The notes beneath the pieces were generated by a model. It saw only the letters and a program-made list of their open reading frames with translations, did not search any database and was not told the DNA's origin. A stretch of DNA of 64,000 nt from Epiperipatus broadwayi (taxonomy: Eukaryota > Onychophora > Udeonychophora > Euonychophora > Peripatidae). How positions within the stretch are numbered: the stretch's first letter is position 1; every line of letters begins with the position of its first letter. Positions 12,597 through 23,650 of this stretch are shown one piece after another. The stretch lies in contig JAQFVV010006710.1 of the NCBI GenBank assembly GCA_028023455.1, positions 246,001 through 310,000 of the forward strand, given 5' to 3'. Made by a program: the position numbers and the translations under genes.

Positions 12597-12955
12597 TATA
12601 GAAACTAGGTCTAAAGACTGACTCTCAAGCGTTTATGCAAAACGTTTATATCAGTTTGCAAGCGTGAATTTTTCAGACCGGTAAAGTCTTCAAACTCAGC
12701 CTAGCAAGCTAGATATCTATATGGGTCTGATCTCAGTTCAGTTTCACCACATAGTCAAAGTCTCTGTAATATATATCATTGCAAGAAAACTTTAAAGGTA
12801 CATTTATAAAAAATAAAAACAAGTTAGTCACGTAACCTGCTATCACTTGTTATTTATGATCAATAGATGGCGTCTTTACCAAAACCGCCGAAACAAGTGT
12901 AAAATATTTTTACATAAACGCAAAAGGAGTCAGAATTAACTACCTCTTTCATTTT

Positions 12956-13015
12956 GCTCACCTCCAGATCAACTGATTTCAAGCTGGTTTGCTTTCGTCA
13001 GTGGAAGGATAGAGC
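12956..13015 (-). ncRNA. Hammerhead ribozyme (type I), unit 2
   Basis: This is the same 60-base motif as in unit 1, 419 bp further on and on the same strand. The only change is in the helix III loop, AGUU instead of AGCU, which leaves the AUC/GAU stem, the core and the cleavage triplet intact. A change confined to a loop fits selection on structure, though one substitution proves little. Confidence 0.88.
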
Positions 13016-13280
13016 TATAGAAACTAGGTCTAAAGACTGACTCTCAAGCGTTTATGCAAAACGTTTATATCAGTTTGCAAGCGTGAATTTTTTTTATTTT
13101 TCATAAATGTACCTTTAAAGTTTTCTTGCAATGATATATATTGCAGAGACTTTGACTATGTGGTGAAACTGAACTGAGATCAGACCCATATAGATATCTA
13201 GCTTGCTAGGCTGAGTTTGAAGACTTTACCGGTCTGAAAAATTCACGCTTGAGAGTCAGTCTTTAGACCTAGTTTCTATA

Positions 13281-13340
13281 GCTCTATCCTTCCACTGACG
13301 AAAGCAAACCAGCTTGAAATCAGCTGATCTGGAGGTGAGC
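13281..13340 (+). ncRNA. Hammerhead ribozyme (type I), unit 3, inverted
   Basis: On the plus strand the motif is identical to that of unit 1. The core CUGACGA lies near 13295-13301, GAAA near 13316-13319, and the AUC cleavage triplet near 13327-13329. The 33-bp deletion in this unit lies upstream of the ribozyme and does not touch it. Confidence 0.88.
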
Positions 13341-13698
13341 AAAATGAAAGAGTAGTTAATTCTGACTCCTTTTGCGTTTATGTAAAAATATTTTACACTT
13401 GTTTCGGCGGTTTTGGTAAAGACGCCATCTATTGATCATAAATAACAAGTGATAGCAGGTTACGTGACTAACTTGTTTTTATTTTTCATAAATGTACCTT
13501 TAAAGTTTTCTTGCAATGATATATATTGCAGAGACTTTGACTATGTGGTGAAACTGAACTGAGATCAGACCCATATAGATATCTAGCTTGCTAGGCTGAG
13601 TTTGAAGACTTTACCGGTCTGAAAAATTCACGCTTGCAAACTGATATAAACGTTTTGCATAAACGCTTGAGAGTCAGTCTTTAGACCTAGTTTCTATA

Positions 13699-13758
13699 GC
13701 TCTATCCTTCCACTGACGAAAGCAAACCAGCTTGAAATCAGCTGATCTGGAGGTGAGC
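13699..13758 (+). ncRNA. Hammerhead ribozyme (type I), unit 4, inverted
   Basis: The sequence is identical to units 1 and 3 over the 60 bases, and lies 418 bp downstream of the unit 3 ribozyme in the same orientation. RNA read rightward through units 3 and 4 would be cut at both sites, releasing a linear monomer of about 418 nt. Confidence 0.88.
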
Positions 13759-13857
13759 AAAATGAAAGAGGTAGTTAATTCTGACTCCTTTTGCGTTTAT
13801 GTAAAAATATTTTACACTTGTTTCGGCGGTTTTGGTAAAGACGCCATCTATTGATCA

Positions 13858-16600
13858 TATATATATATAAACCAATTTAGCTTTGAGTATTATTACACTT
13901 ATTATTTAAGTAATAAGTTGGGTGCAGTTTAAAATTTATAATTGCAGTTTGTAATATTATAATTGACTATTTATTAATCTGCATTCAGAATAGGTTGTAT
14001 TTACCTGTTTAAAGAGGTATATTTAAACTTCTCTGTATCAATAATTTCAATCTTTGTAGTCGCAATCTTTACATCTATATAAGTATATTAGACCATTAAT
14101 AAAGATGGGATTCCATCTTTATTGTTAAAAGAGGATTGGCTTGACAACAGTTTGAAATTGTTGATTGTTATTGATATTGGGATTATCTAAGTGTTGACTG
14201 GTTTTTAATGATTATAATATATATGTATATTAAGTGCAACATACTCATTAATGACTACTATTTTGAGTAAAGATCATAACTAAGGACTTCTAAGTCTACT
14301 AAATCCAACCCCATCAATATTTTCTGTGTATATAAAAGTTTGTGATTAAAAAAAAAGGGAAAAAGAAATTGCAATCAGAATTGGGGTGATTGTAATTAAA
14401 TGGTGGAAATATAATTGCACAAACACATAATTCACTATCACAGTTAGTACAAATAGGTCTTCTATTAATTAAAATCACTGAAACATATAAATTTTCTAAT
14501 AAGTTAATTTATCTTCCAATCTACAACTTTTTAAAAATATCCAACAAAATAGCAGTCTGGAAACTAATTAAATAAATATTAACTTTAAATCCTCTACAAT
14601 AGTTTTCAACAATACAATTGTATTTTGAATCCTTCCGAGTTTTTTTTTTTTTTTACATATAAATTCCTCTTTGATAAAATAATGACTAATTTACTAAGTA
14701 TACTATGTTATTCAAGTTTATAAAAACATCTTAGATTCATTTTTCTAAAATTCTAATATTTTCTTTATAGGGATTGAATGATCAGTGTATTGAGCTCATC
14801 ATAAATTATCTCTTTTTCTTAGTATCTTTTAATAATTCAAATAGAATCCCATTTATAAATTCATTGTCTTTTATTATTTTACTATATAAATCATGGATAT
14901 ATTCTCTCCATCTTTTCAATACATAGACTTTGGTAATAATGTATCAATTTTACCTTCAATTAGTTTCACTTCTATGATAGTCTTCAATTCAAAACTTTTT
15001 TTAAAGTCCTATATTAAATCAGTCCTATCTTTTTTCTTTACGTATCTAAATTCGTTCATTCTGTTTCACAATCTTAATTCATTATTAATCTTTCTGTACA
15101 TATTGCTTGCTGCCTTCTACAAAATTTATCTTTTTTACCCCCCCCCCTTCTTTTTTTTTTTAAAAAAAAAAAAAAAACGAAAACAACTATAGGAATTTCC
15201 AAATAAGAAACAAAATGCCAAGTTATTCTCTTCTTTCTTTTTTATTTTTTTTTTAAAAAGTTAAAGCATTTATTTTTAAGCAGGGAAAATATTTATCTAA
15301 CTGTTGCTAAATCACTAATAAAATAAAGATAAGATTAATTATCACAATTAAAAGCGTCCAAAGAATTAATGAAATAAACTATGATTATGGGAATTAAAAT
15401 ACCAGTCTTGATAATTTTTAATTATAGTAGCTATAATTCTTTTTTTTTTTTTCGAATAGAATATATATGTCTCTGAGTATATATAATTTTTACTTTAACG
15501 AAGTTAAACATTTAAAGTTAATAAACAAAGACCAAACGTTAATGCGCATTAAGTACTTTCTAAAATTAAAAATATCTGTAAACGAACAGAAGAAAACAAT
15601 TAAATGCATTGTATAGTATTTATTTTGCTTGAAGTTTTAAAATTACATAGTCATGGCATGAATAAGTCAGAAAGTGTTAAAAAAAGTCATTAAAACAATG
15701 GGGGATTGAGAAATAAAAATAACAATAGTTGATGAAAATATAAATGTAATGATTCATTAATTACACATACTGTATATATATGCATTCATATTTTCTTCTA
15801 AACAGCAGAAATGGCAATCAATAATCTGCAATTTTTTTTATTTATGATAAATAATTAATATTAATGATTATTTGAATGAGCAACTCGCTCTCGTAGTATC
15901 AGATTTTTTAGTTTCTTTATGATATATGTATTATTCCTGTAAAAATACCTAATAAATTAGACAATGATTAGAATACTCATTTTCCATATCAATAACTTAA
16001 AGTTATACAGACTTAGAATTTTTCAAGTAAGCAGCCATCTATCTGAAATTATGCAATAAATCGATATCTGGTGATTAATAATTTAAGACCCTAAATTTGA
16101 ATTGATCAGTTGAGTGTATGCTGACTGTTAAGTAAAAAAAAAAAAAGGGTGCTTGTGAGTTGTCCTGTAAACGAAAATGGCAACCCACATTTTTTTTTAT
16201 AAATATACAGTTTTGAGGGCCTACACTCTCTTGAAGATGTGTTAGTTGTAAAATAAAATAATAATGGATTGTTAAAATAAAAAAAAAGGTAATAAATTCT
16301 GATAAATTTCATCAAGAATATTTCATTTTATTTTATTTATATTACAATGTGGAAATGACAAGATACTTTTAATATTGTCATTCTTTGGTTCAATTCAGCG
16401 TGTTTCTCTTTGTGAGCAGTTTGGGGGGGGGGTAAATTGTTATCATGATCAAAATTTGGGACCATTCTGTCACAGAACATGATGAATTGGAGTATTTCCA
16501 AAGGTATGGGATTTTGCCGTCTGGAAAAGTGTATGTTAATGATCATGAGATGAAACTTTACATTCAGACATCCCTGCAATGGTGATGCAATGTGAAATCT
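13858..16600. other. AT-rich stretch with homopolymer runs, no gene recognised
   Basis: A perfect hairpin AATAAAGATGG/CCATCTTTATT with the loop GATT lies at 14098-14123. A C9 run directly followed by T- and A-rich runs lies at about 15138-15177. The open frame at 14893-15192 is low-complexity phenylalanine and lysine and is not credible as a gene. The part from about 16490 may hold the degraded N-terminus of the Merlin transposase that follows. Confidence 0.5.
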
Positions 16601-16748
16601 TGTTTAAACAGAATAGTCCTTCATAAGCATTCAGATTTATTTACTTCTGGAGTAGAGATGTAACATCAACTGAATGGGGAAAAGATCAATTGGATTTGTA
16701 CCACACCAGCATAGATTGGAACAATTACCTGAGGAAAGTGTGCACATC

Positions 16749-17144
16749 TATCCTTTTATCTCGACTATCATGCAAAATCAGAGGGCTAACAGAATTGTTA
16801 TAATCAATGAAAATCTTTTTACTAAGCACAAAAATCAACAAGGGAGAATACTTCTGCAACAGTGGTTATTCAGTAGCTTGTGCCAAGAAACCAATTAATG
16901 CTTTATTGTAACTGTTCCAGGTAGAACTGGTTATTATGGATGCGATAAACAAAATATCACGTATCTACAATTTATTCAAATTGTTGGAAGGCATATTTCC
17001 AAGTCAATCACTAGTATAACTTTGATGATCCAATTACTGGCAAAATAAAAAAACACCGGGGAACCGCATAACAACATTTTGATTATCATTTAGCAGAATT
17101 TATGTGGTGTCAATTGTATCAACAAGATTTATTTGTGATGATTC
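16749..17144 (+). repeat. 396-bp tandem duplication inside the Merlin remnant, copy 1
   Basis: This copy begins TATCCTTTTATCTCGACT and covers most of the transposase DDE region. Here the NECF motif is broken by a TAA (AAT TAA TGC), whereas copy 2 keeps AAT GAG TGC. The stop therefore arose after, or independently of, the duplication. Confidence 0.9.
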
Positions 17145-17538
17145 TATCCTTTTATCTTGACTGACATGCAAAATCTGAGGACTAACAGAATTGTTATAAT
17201 CAACAAAAATCTTTTTACTAAGCACAAAAATCAACAAGGGAGAATACTTCTGTAACAGTGGGTATTCAGTAGCTTATGCCAAGAAACCAATGAGTGCTTT
17301 ATTGTAACTGTTCCAGGTAAAACTGGTTATTATGGATGTGATAAAACAAAATATCACATATCTACAATTTATTCAAATTGTTGGAAGGCATATTTCCAAG
17401 TCAATCATTAGTATAACTTTGATGAGCTAGCTACTGGCAAAATAAAAAAACACCGGGGAATTGCATAACATTTCGATTCTTATTTAGCAGAATTTATGTG
17501 GTGTCAATTGTACCAACAAGATTTATTTGTGACGATTT
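17145..17538 (+). repeat. 396-bp tandem duplication inside the Merlin remnant, copy 2
   Basis: This begins TATCCTTTTATCTTGACT and is about as long as copy 1. It runs on into unduplicated sequence, LEAIRNC, the natural C-terminus of the transposase, so copy 2 holds the original right-hand junction. It has its own stop at the LLQQW motif (CTG TAA CAG). Confidence 0.9.
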
Positions 17539-17580
17539 TAGAGGCTATTAGGAATTGCACACTGCTGACATGAAAAAAGT

Positions 17581-18070
17581 GTAATTATTGTATTTATTTA
17601 TTTATTTTTCTGTTAATAAGTTAACACATACACATACAAAACCAAGTGTAAATATTGGAATTTTTCCACAATGATTTCTTTTTCTAAAATAACAGTAATA
17701 ATAAAAAATTAAATTGTAAATATTAAATATGACATTTCCTAGCAGCCATTTTTTTGCAAACATTTTTTGTGAGTCCCTGAAACTGTAGATTTATCAAAAA
17801 TGCAGGCTGCCATCTTGGTTTACAGAAAACTCACAAATACCAAAAAAAAAAAATTGTAATATGATCAGGCTTTACCACTAGCCAAGGTGATCATATTTAT
17901 CTATCTTTACTTTTTAATAACAATTATGAATTTGGGAATAAAATTTAACCAACTTGAATAAATTTTGGTAAAGAATGTTAACTAAATTTATTCTGCTTGG
18001 AGATAGTAAAGTGAATAAAAAAATAAATAAATATAAAAATGGCTAGGAATTAAATTGAAGAAACTAATAA
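17581..18070. other. AT-rich stretch between Merlin and hAT remnants
   Basis: Only homopolymer runs and short (TTTA)n sequence are visible. No gene or RNA recognised. Confidence 0.5.
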
Positions 18071-19459
18071 GTTTACATCAGGGATGGGGAACTTTTTTTT
18101 TGCCAAGGGACATGCCATACAAAATAGTCAACTTATAAATAAGCCTGCTATATTTGATCAAAAATTTAATTAACTTCCCCCTAATTATTAGGAGTGGGTA
18201 ATCTTTTTAACTGGAGGGCCAATTTCAACTTTTCTTTTTTAAATAAGTCATAATTTTTTTTGTGAATTAAAAATAAAGTAACAATAGCAATTTTTCCAAT
18301 TCACTTTATAACTATTCTTCATAATATATTTATATACTCAAATTTCTTTTTATGTTATGGGTAGATTAATTCTAAAAACAGCTAGGATGTATTGTTTTAT
18401 AAACTCCTCTTCAGAAAATGGATTAGAATTTTCTGGTTTTTTTTTTGAAATAAGGTAACTTGTTTTCACAGAATTTTCTGACTTATTTATACTTTTTATA
18501 AAACATGTCAGCCACTTGATCCAGTTCCTTTTCAAGTTTTTGATTTTAATATTTCTTCCTTTCCCAAAAATTCTGTTATAATCAGAAATTAGTAACTCTT
18601 AATATTGTGCTTTTTATTGACTAAAATACTTTGCAGACATATCAGGTATATTGATTTACTATTTATTAAAAAAATAAAATGCAGTGATCTATTTCTTTTG
18701 AAATGTACAATTTTCTGTGTCAATTTTTCTTATCTTATTCAAATGAAGCTATCTTAATAATAAAAAAAATTAAATGCAAAAATAATCTCGGCCTCAGGGT
18801 GGCCTTTGACCTTTCCATCATCAGACTTTCAAATGGATGGACAGTTCAATAGTTGGAGTGTGCAGTGGATTGAAACCTGTCCATTAAAGTATGAAGATTG
18901 GCTATCTTAATATATATCTAAGCACTTATTGCATATATGTGTAGAGATGATACTCTGGATCAACTGATGATTGTTGGTTTAGCATGAAATATGTATATTG
19001 GTGATTATTTATCTTTTCGACATATATGTGTTCAAGTGTATCAGTGATATATGAGATAGAGCAGTGGGTCGTGTGAAGGTCTGTGCTCATTTATCCTATA
19101 TATTACATATATTGATGCAGGTATATAATAAGCCTGTATTGCAACAATAAACAAAGTAAAAAATCTGTAGTCAGATAAACTCCACAATATAGATAATTTG
19201 TTGAAATATTGCATCTCTGATAGAATGAACTAGAACTATTATAAAGATTAGAGAGAGAAAAAAAGATGTAGATGAAAAAATAAATATTTTATTTTATTTA
19301 ACTCTTATTTCAATATTTGCACTACACATGTGTTTAAATAAAAGTTTTATCCATGGTCATTTTATATATAAGTCTTTGAAAATGTCTCTGGGCCAGATTG
19401 AGAACTTTCAAAGTTTGGAGTTGACCCAAAGGCAGAAGGTTTCTATCCCTGCTTTACAT
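18071..19459 (-). mobile_element. hAT transposon with TIRs and 8-bp target-site duplication (GTF2IRD2-like lineage)
   Basis: The element proper is 18079-19451 (1373 bp). The left end reads CAGGGATGGGGAACTT; the right end, on the minus strand, reads CAGGGATAGAAACCTTC. It is flanked by GTTTACAT (18071-18078) and CTTTACAT (19452-19459), matching at 7 of 8 bases, which is the duplication length typical of hAT. The interior carries a transposase fragment on the minus strand. It is shorter than an autonomous hAT and probably internally deleted. Confidence 0.88.
18350..18600 (-). pseudogene. hAT transposase fragment resembling the GTF2IRD2 / ZBED family
   Basis: The minus-strand frame 18535-18350 contains KTSYLISKKKPENSNPFSEE and EEFIKQYILAVFRI. 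This is the N-terminal half of hAT-derived proteins annotated as general transcription factor II-I repeat domain-containing (pattern ASYxIAxxIAKxxKPFSEGEFIKxCxL). Only this stretch is legible. The zinc finger, RNase H-like catalytic region and dimerisation domain are not visible within the element. Confidence 0.75.
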
Positions 19460-22400
19460 ATAAAACTTTTTAATTAATGTATTTATCTTAACTTATATAG
19501 TTTTGGATTCAAAACAAAGCAAAGTTTGCAAACTAACAAAGAAAAAAAAAGATTCAAGTTCAATTAAATAAAATGGAGTATCGACAGATATACAGCAAAT
19601 AATGATGACAATTAATATAAATGTGATAAATTCTTGATTGGATATTATGAGTAGATATAGAAGTGTTCAAGGGAAGGCAAAACTCTATATTAATATGAAA
19701 TATTATGATAGATCAAACGTTTATTGAATTTTTATAAAAATATTTACATTTGTAGAGAAATATTGTACACACAATTAAACAATGATGATGATGAGTTAAC
19801 AAGACAAAAAAAAAAAACAACTTTTTGTGAACAACCTAACAATATTAAGAAATAATGCAAATTTATAAATAATACTAAAAGTTTCAACTAGGAGAAAGTA
19901 ATCATCTAAAAATCAAAAATGTTTTTCATATGCCACTCTGTGATAACTTTTCTCCAGATATCTAATAGCAACTAGTTATATGTTTGGAACATAATTGGAC
20001 TCTATTTAGTGCTTTGGAGATGATATTGTCTAAGATTTGAAATTATGTCATTCTTCTATCAACTGATGGTCTGAAAATTTTTGTCTAGTTGCAAGATGTG
20101 ATTTAAAATATGATATCTGTATAAAAGTTATCAAGTTCCAAAATATTATATTATTATAAGAAAAAATCCTATAGTAATACATCAGCTAAAGAATATGTAA
20201 GGATTGGCTTTATAAAAGAGCAAATAGAGACAATAGAAATATTTGATATTTTGAATATTGATGATAATGAATTCTTTTTATTTTCTTACTTAAATTTACC
20301 AACTGAAACTATATTATCTTATTCTAACAATATTTAGCTTAGTTTTATCTTTAATACATCCCATGTATCTTGAAAAACCCACTTAATTTTCAACAAACAG
20401 TAAGTTTTTGGATTTAAAGATAAATAATGAATGTAATTTTTTCCCAATTGTTATCGAAATTAAATTATTTATTTATTTATTAATTGGATAATGCAGTACT
20501 TTCAGAGAATAACCAAAAAGCATAAATTCATGAGAAACTTTTAAAAAAATAATAATTATAGTTTATTGTTGTTAACATCACGTCAAATTATCTTGATGAA
20601 TTTTGCTAGGGAATTTCTACATTTTAATCCATTATTTAAAAGTTATCACCCTAGATTTTCCAATAATTAAAAATAATAAATATGAAGCCAGATAGATAGA
20701 GAAAATGCAAAATATCAATGAACTTTTTTTATAAGTGTTTGAAAATAAAAGGGAACAATTCTTGAAATGAAAAAAAAAATACTAATTTCATACAAAACAA
20801 TAAATAATAAAATGAGCTATATTCCCCCTCTCAATTATCTCTCTAAATTTGAGTATTCTTATGAAATATTATTCTCAATATAGCTATGAATCATGCAATT
20901 TTTAGGAATGCCATAAAAAATAAAGATGATCTAGACAACTAATGTGATATACATGTAGAGAAAACAATTTTTTAATAATAATCTAACGATTTTTTTTATA
21001 TAAATTAAAATATTCTAGTTTGTCTATAAAGATTATGAAAAGAAGATGTGAAGTATGTATGGGACAGTTCATTAAAATGTATTTATTTATGGGAATATAG
21101 ATCAAAGAAAGGAAAGTATAACTAATGAACCAGGTACACAAGAATTACAAGTGGAATGAAGTACTAAGAATTTATTGTGAGTAGTGGTTTTGTGGGGAAA
21201 TAAAAAAAAAAAAACATGCCCAGAAAAAACAAAGAAACCAGAATACGAATATGTATTCAATTCACAAGTACCAAATGAAGACTAAGATTGCAGCATAACT
21301 GCTGGAAACATTCTCCAAATATATTTAGATAAAAAATTAAAAAGCAGTTTAACAAATTTTATGCAATTTTTTTTTCCAATAATATAAATTTTAATTAAAT
21401 CTGTATTGATAGAATACTTTACAAAAATATAAATGGATTTAGTTAAATGTTGAATATTATATCATGATCTGAAATATTTTATTTAAAAAATAAATTATGC
21501 AGAAGAAGTAGTTTTAATATATACATAAGATTATACAACTAATAAATGGATGTCACATTTTTATTACTCACACAAATACCAAATACATAACAGGCATACA
21601 AAAAAGGTTGCTAAATTCAATCTATATCTATGTGTTAGTTTGCAGAGAAAGTTATTGCAAAGTATGAAATTCCAAGTTACGCACAGTATACTACTGGTTA
21701 TTAAACAAAATTTATTGAAATAAACGTTTCATCTGACTTAGTTTAATGTTTCAAAAATACATATTCATTATTGTTGTTTCTAGTTGAATATGAAATTCAT
21801 TTACGTGAAATAACTTATACTGTTATAGTGAAACTATAAGATTCAAGTTCGAATCTTAGTTTCACTTCAATCATATTTGTTCTATCGTCTTCTACCCACT
21901 CCTCCATCCCGCTTAAATTTAAACTCTCAATATTGGACTGTATGCATATAATAGTATTAGTTATATATATATATATAAAAGCTTGTTAAATATGCCTCAT
22001 GCACACACACACTCCAATATGAGATATAATGTACTGGAAATAATTTACTAAATTTAGAATATTTAATATTTTGCGTTAATAATTATTTAGGTCAAAGTTA
22101 TATAACATTTTAATTTATAAAATCTAAAAGTTGTTTTTAACCTTTTTAAATATTTAAATGTATTGAAAATAGAAATTCCCCTGCTAAGTAAAATTGCAAG
22201 TCATAGTGGGTGGGGAGAGACAATAGAATACTGAGAAATATTCCTGAAAGCTTGTAATTAGTTTTAAAGAAACATCTGCAGTAGGCCATAGATGAAATAT
22301 GCAATAAAGAAAAGCAAAATATTCGGATTGAAATGACAAATGGAACATGTGCTCTTAATGCATTATTTTACCTGTGGACGAAAAAGTGAACAATTATGTC

Positions 22401-23400
22401 ATGCCAGATGGATCCGAAAGATAAAGAACAAGGTAGACAAAAGGTATATAAAGTCTTGTTCAAAGTAAAATGAGATCTGATCTAGGCTAATCTGATCTAA
22501 GTTCTGTTTCTTGACCTTTCTTTTGTGCATCAAAAATTAAAGTATGCTATTTATGTATAACATTGCGATCTCTGTTAAGGAAAAGCTACTGCACATATTT
22601 CATAAACAGGAGGATCACTCAGAAACATGCACATTCTGTTTAAATCAAAGGTAACTGGTACCCAAAATCTTTAAGAACTTTCATGTTTTATTCAAAACTA
22701 GAACTCGTATCTCTAATTTGTATAATTTTATTCATAATGTCTACTCATGCAAATCCTATTTAAAACCACTAAACTTCTTAAAAAATCTGTAACCTTTAAA
22801 TGTTTAATTACTATACGATCTTTCCTTTTCTTTAGGTATTTAGTTCTATTAATATTTATTTATTGATGTAATTAATTTCATGCCTCAATAATTTCCGACC
22901 TAGTCTCTTAACTTTATTAAATGTTAGCCTTCACCAAAATGTGTGGAGTCATTAGATAATATATTTATAGTAAACTCGTCTTATGTTGCTCGGGAATTAT
23001 CTATCTTTATATTTTATAAATTATTTCTCGGTTGCATCTATTTTATATTAATATGCTTTCTAGTATCATCTTATATTTTAAATGAATTATCTTAGTTTCA
23101 GAGACGCATCTGACTTTTATGATTAGCTATGAGTGTGGGCGGATATCTTAACAATAGAAATAGGATAGAATTATAATCTTTATCCTTTCATTATTAGTAT
23201 CAATTGGTGTCCATTTTATGTAACTTTATAATCAAACCAATCTCGGGTTATTTGGGGGCTTTTAAGTTAATCACTCGAAAATGTGGGCCTTGGGAGTGAG
23301 TCATCATTTATTAGCAATTAAATATATAAATCATATTATATTATCAAGTGATAGGTGTTATTATTGAGCAATGCCAAAGTTTTCTCTTGTTTAAAGCCAG
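19460..23400. other. Long AT-rich stretch, no gene recognised
   Basis: There are only short A/T runs, a (TA)n tract near 21963-21977 and a (CA)n tract near 22000-22012. A 7-bp hairpin with a tRNA B-box-like core (AAGTTCGAATCTT) lies near 21846-21860 but lacks a matching A box. I see no transposase, RT or host exon here. Confidence 0.45.
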
Positions 23401-23650
23401 GGAAATCACCGGATACTTATGTTTAAAGGTATCATTTGGCTCCATATGGAAGGGCACAGTTCAAAGTGCTCCCATGGAAAGCTGACTCCGTCATGTGGTC
23501 GGGTAGTAACAGTGGCAGAAGTTTCCGTACCCCCGGTCTTGTGATTATGACCGGTCTCATAGGGTTCCCAGCATGAAGCCTGCCCACGAGTTTATATTTC
23601 CCTCCTGGCTTGCAGCTCAAAGTTCGCTCCATTATTATTCTATGGCATCT
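23400..23650. repeat. Locally GC-richer island, unknown repeat or fragment
   Basis: This block has clearly more G and C than its surroundings. It holds a 66-codon minus-strand open frame (23432-23632) rich in Pro, Arg and Leu. I do not recognise the peptide. Such islands in this window otherwise coincide with mobile elements, so an unidentified transposon or LTR fragment is the likeliest reading. Confidence 0.35.

Larger units (their letters stand above)
12387..13857. mobile_element. Hammerhead-bearing repeat locus: two tandem ~419-bp units followed by two inverted units
   Basis: Unit 1 (12387 to about 12805) and unit 2 (about 12806-13090, cut short) lie in one orientation. Units 3 (about 13091-13488) and 4 (about 13489-13857) are the same sequence inverted, so the locus is one large palindrome with its centre near 13090. 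The spacing is 419 bp between the ribozymes of units 1 and 2 and 418 bp between those of units 3 and 4. Copies are nearly identical. Unit 3 lacks 33 bp between two CGCTTG words, a deletion between short direct repeats. Unit 4 stops at TGATCA. Both outer edges abut (TA)n. There is no open frame. A repeated non-coding unit of this size with one ribozyme each is what animal retrozymes and Penelope pseudo-LTRs look like. Confidence 0.85.
16600..17580 (+). pseudogene. Merlin (ISXO2/IS1595-like) transposase remnant
   Basis: The frame at 16645-16743 reads FWSRDVTSTEWG and HTSIDWNNYLRKVC, the helical region ahead of the DDE fold in ISXO2-like transposases. After a shift come KHKNQQGRILLQQWLFSSL, CQETN, CFIVTVPG, a WKAYFQVNH-like stretch, FDDPITGK and the terminal LAEFMWCQLYQQDLF. 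These match the order GRILPQQW, NECF, VNHS, FVDPxTGA and LxEFMWR of the family. Such transposases cut and paste Merlin DNA elements. The segment from KHKNQQ to EFMWCQ is present twice because of an internal 396-bp duplication. Stops and shifts make it dead. No TIRs were established. Confidence 0.85.

Noticed and set aside
12387-13857. CRISPR array
   Set aside because: Units are ~419 bp, without short direct repeats and unique spacers, and the sequence is eukaryotic.
14893-15192. 99-codon open frame as a gene
   Set aside because: It is low-complexity Phe/Leu/Ser ending in poly-Pro and poly-Lys from homopolymer runs.
18781-18860. Minus-strand CUGAUGA followed by GGAAAGG and GGCC words
   Set aside because: GAAA is misplaced directly after the box, with no helix II between, and helix I does not pair.
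21840-21865. tRNA gene suggested by AAGTTCGAATCTT
   Set aside because: The T-arm-like hairpin is isolated; no acceptor stem, anticodon arm or A box can be drawn.
23432-23632. 66-codon minus-strand frame as a gene
   Set aside because: No family recognised, no exon signals; more likely part of an unidentified repeat.
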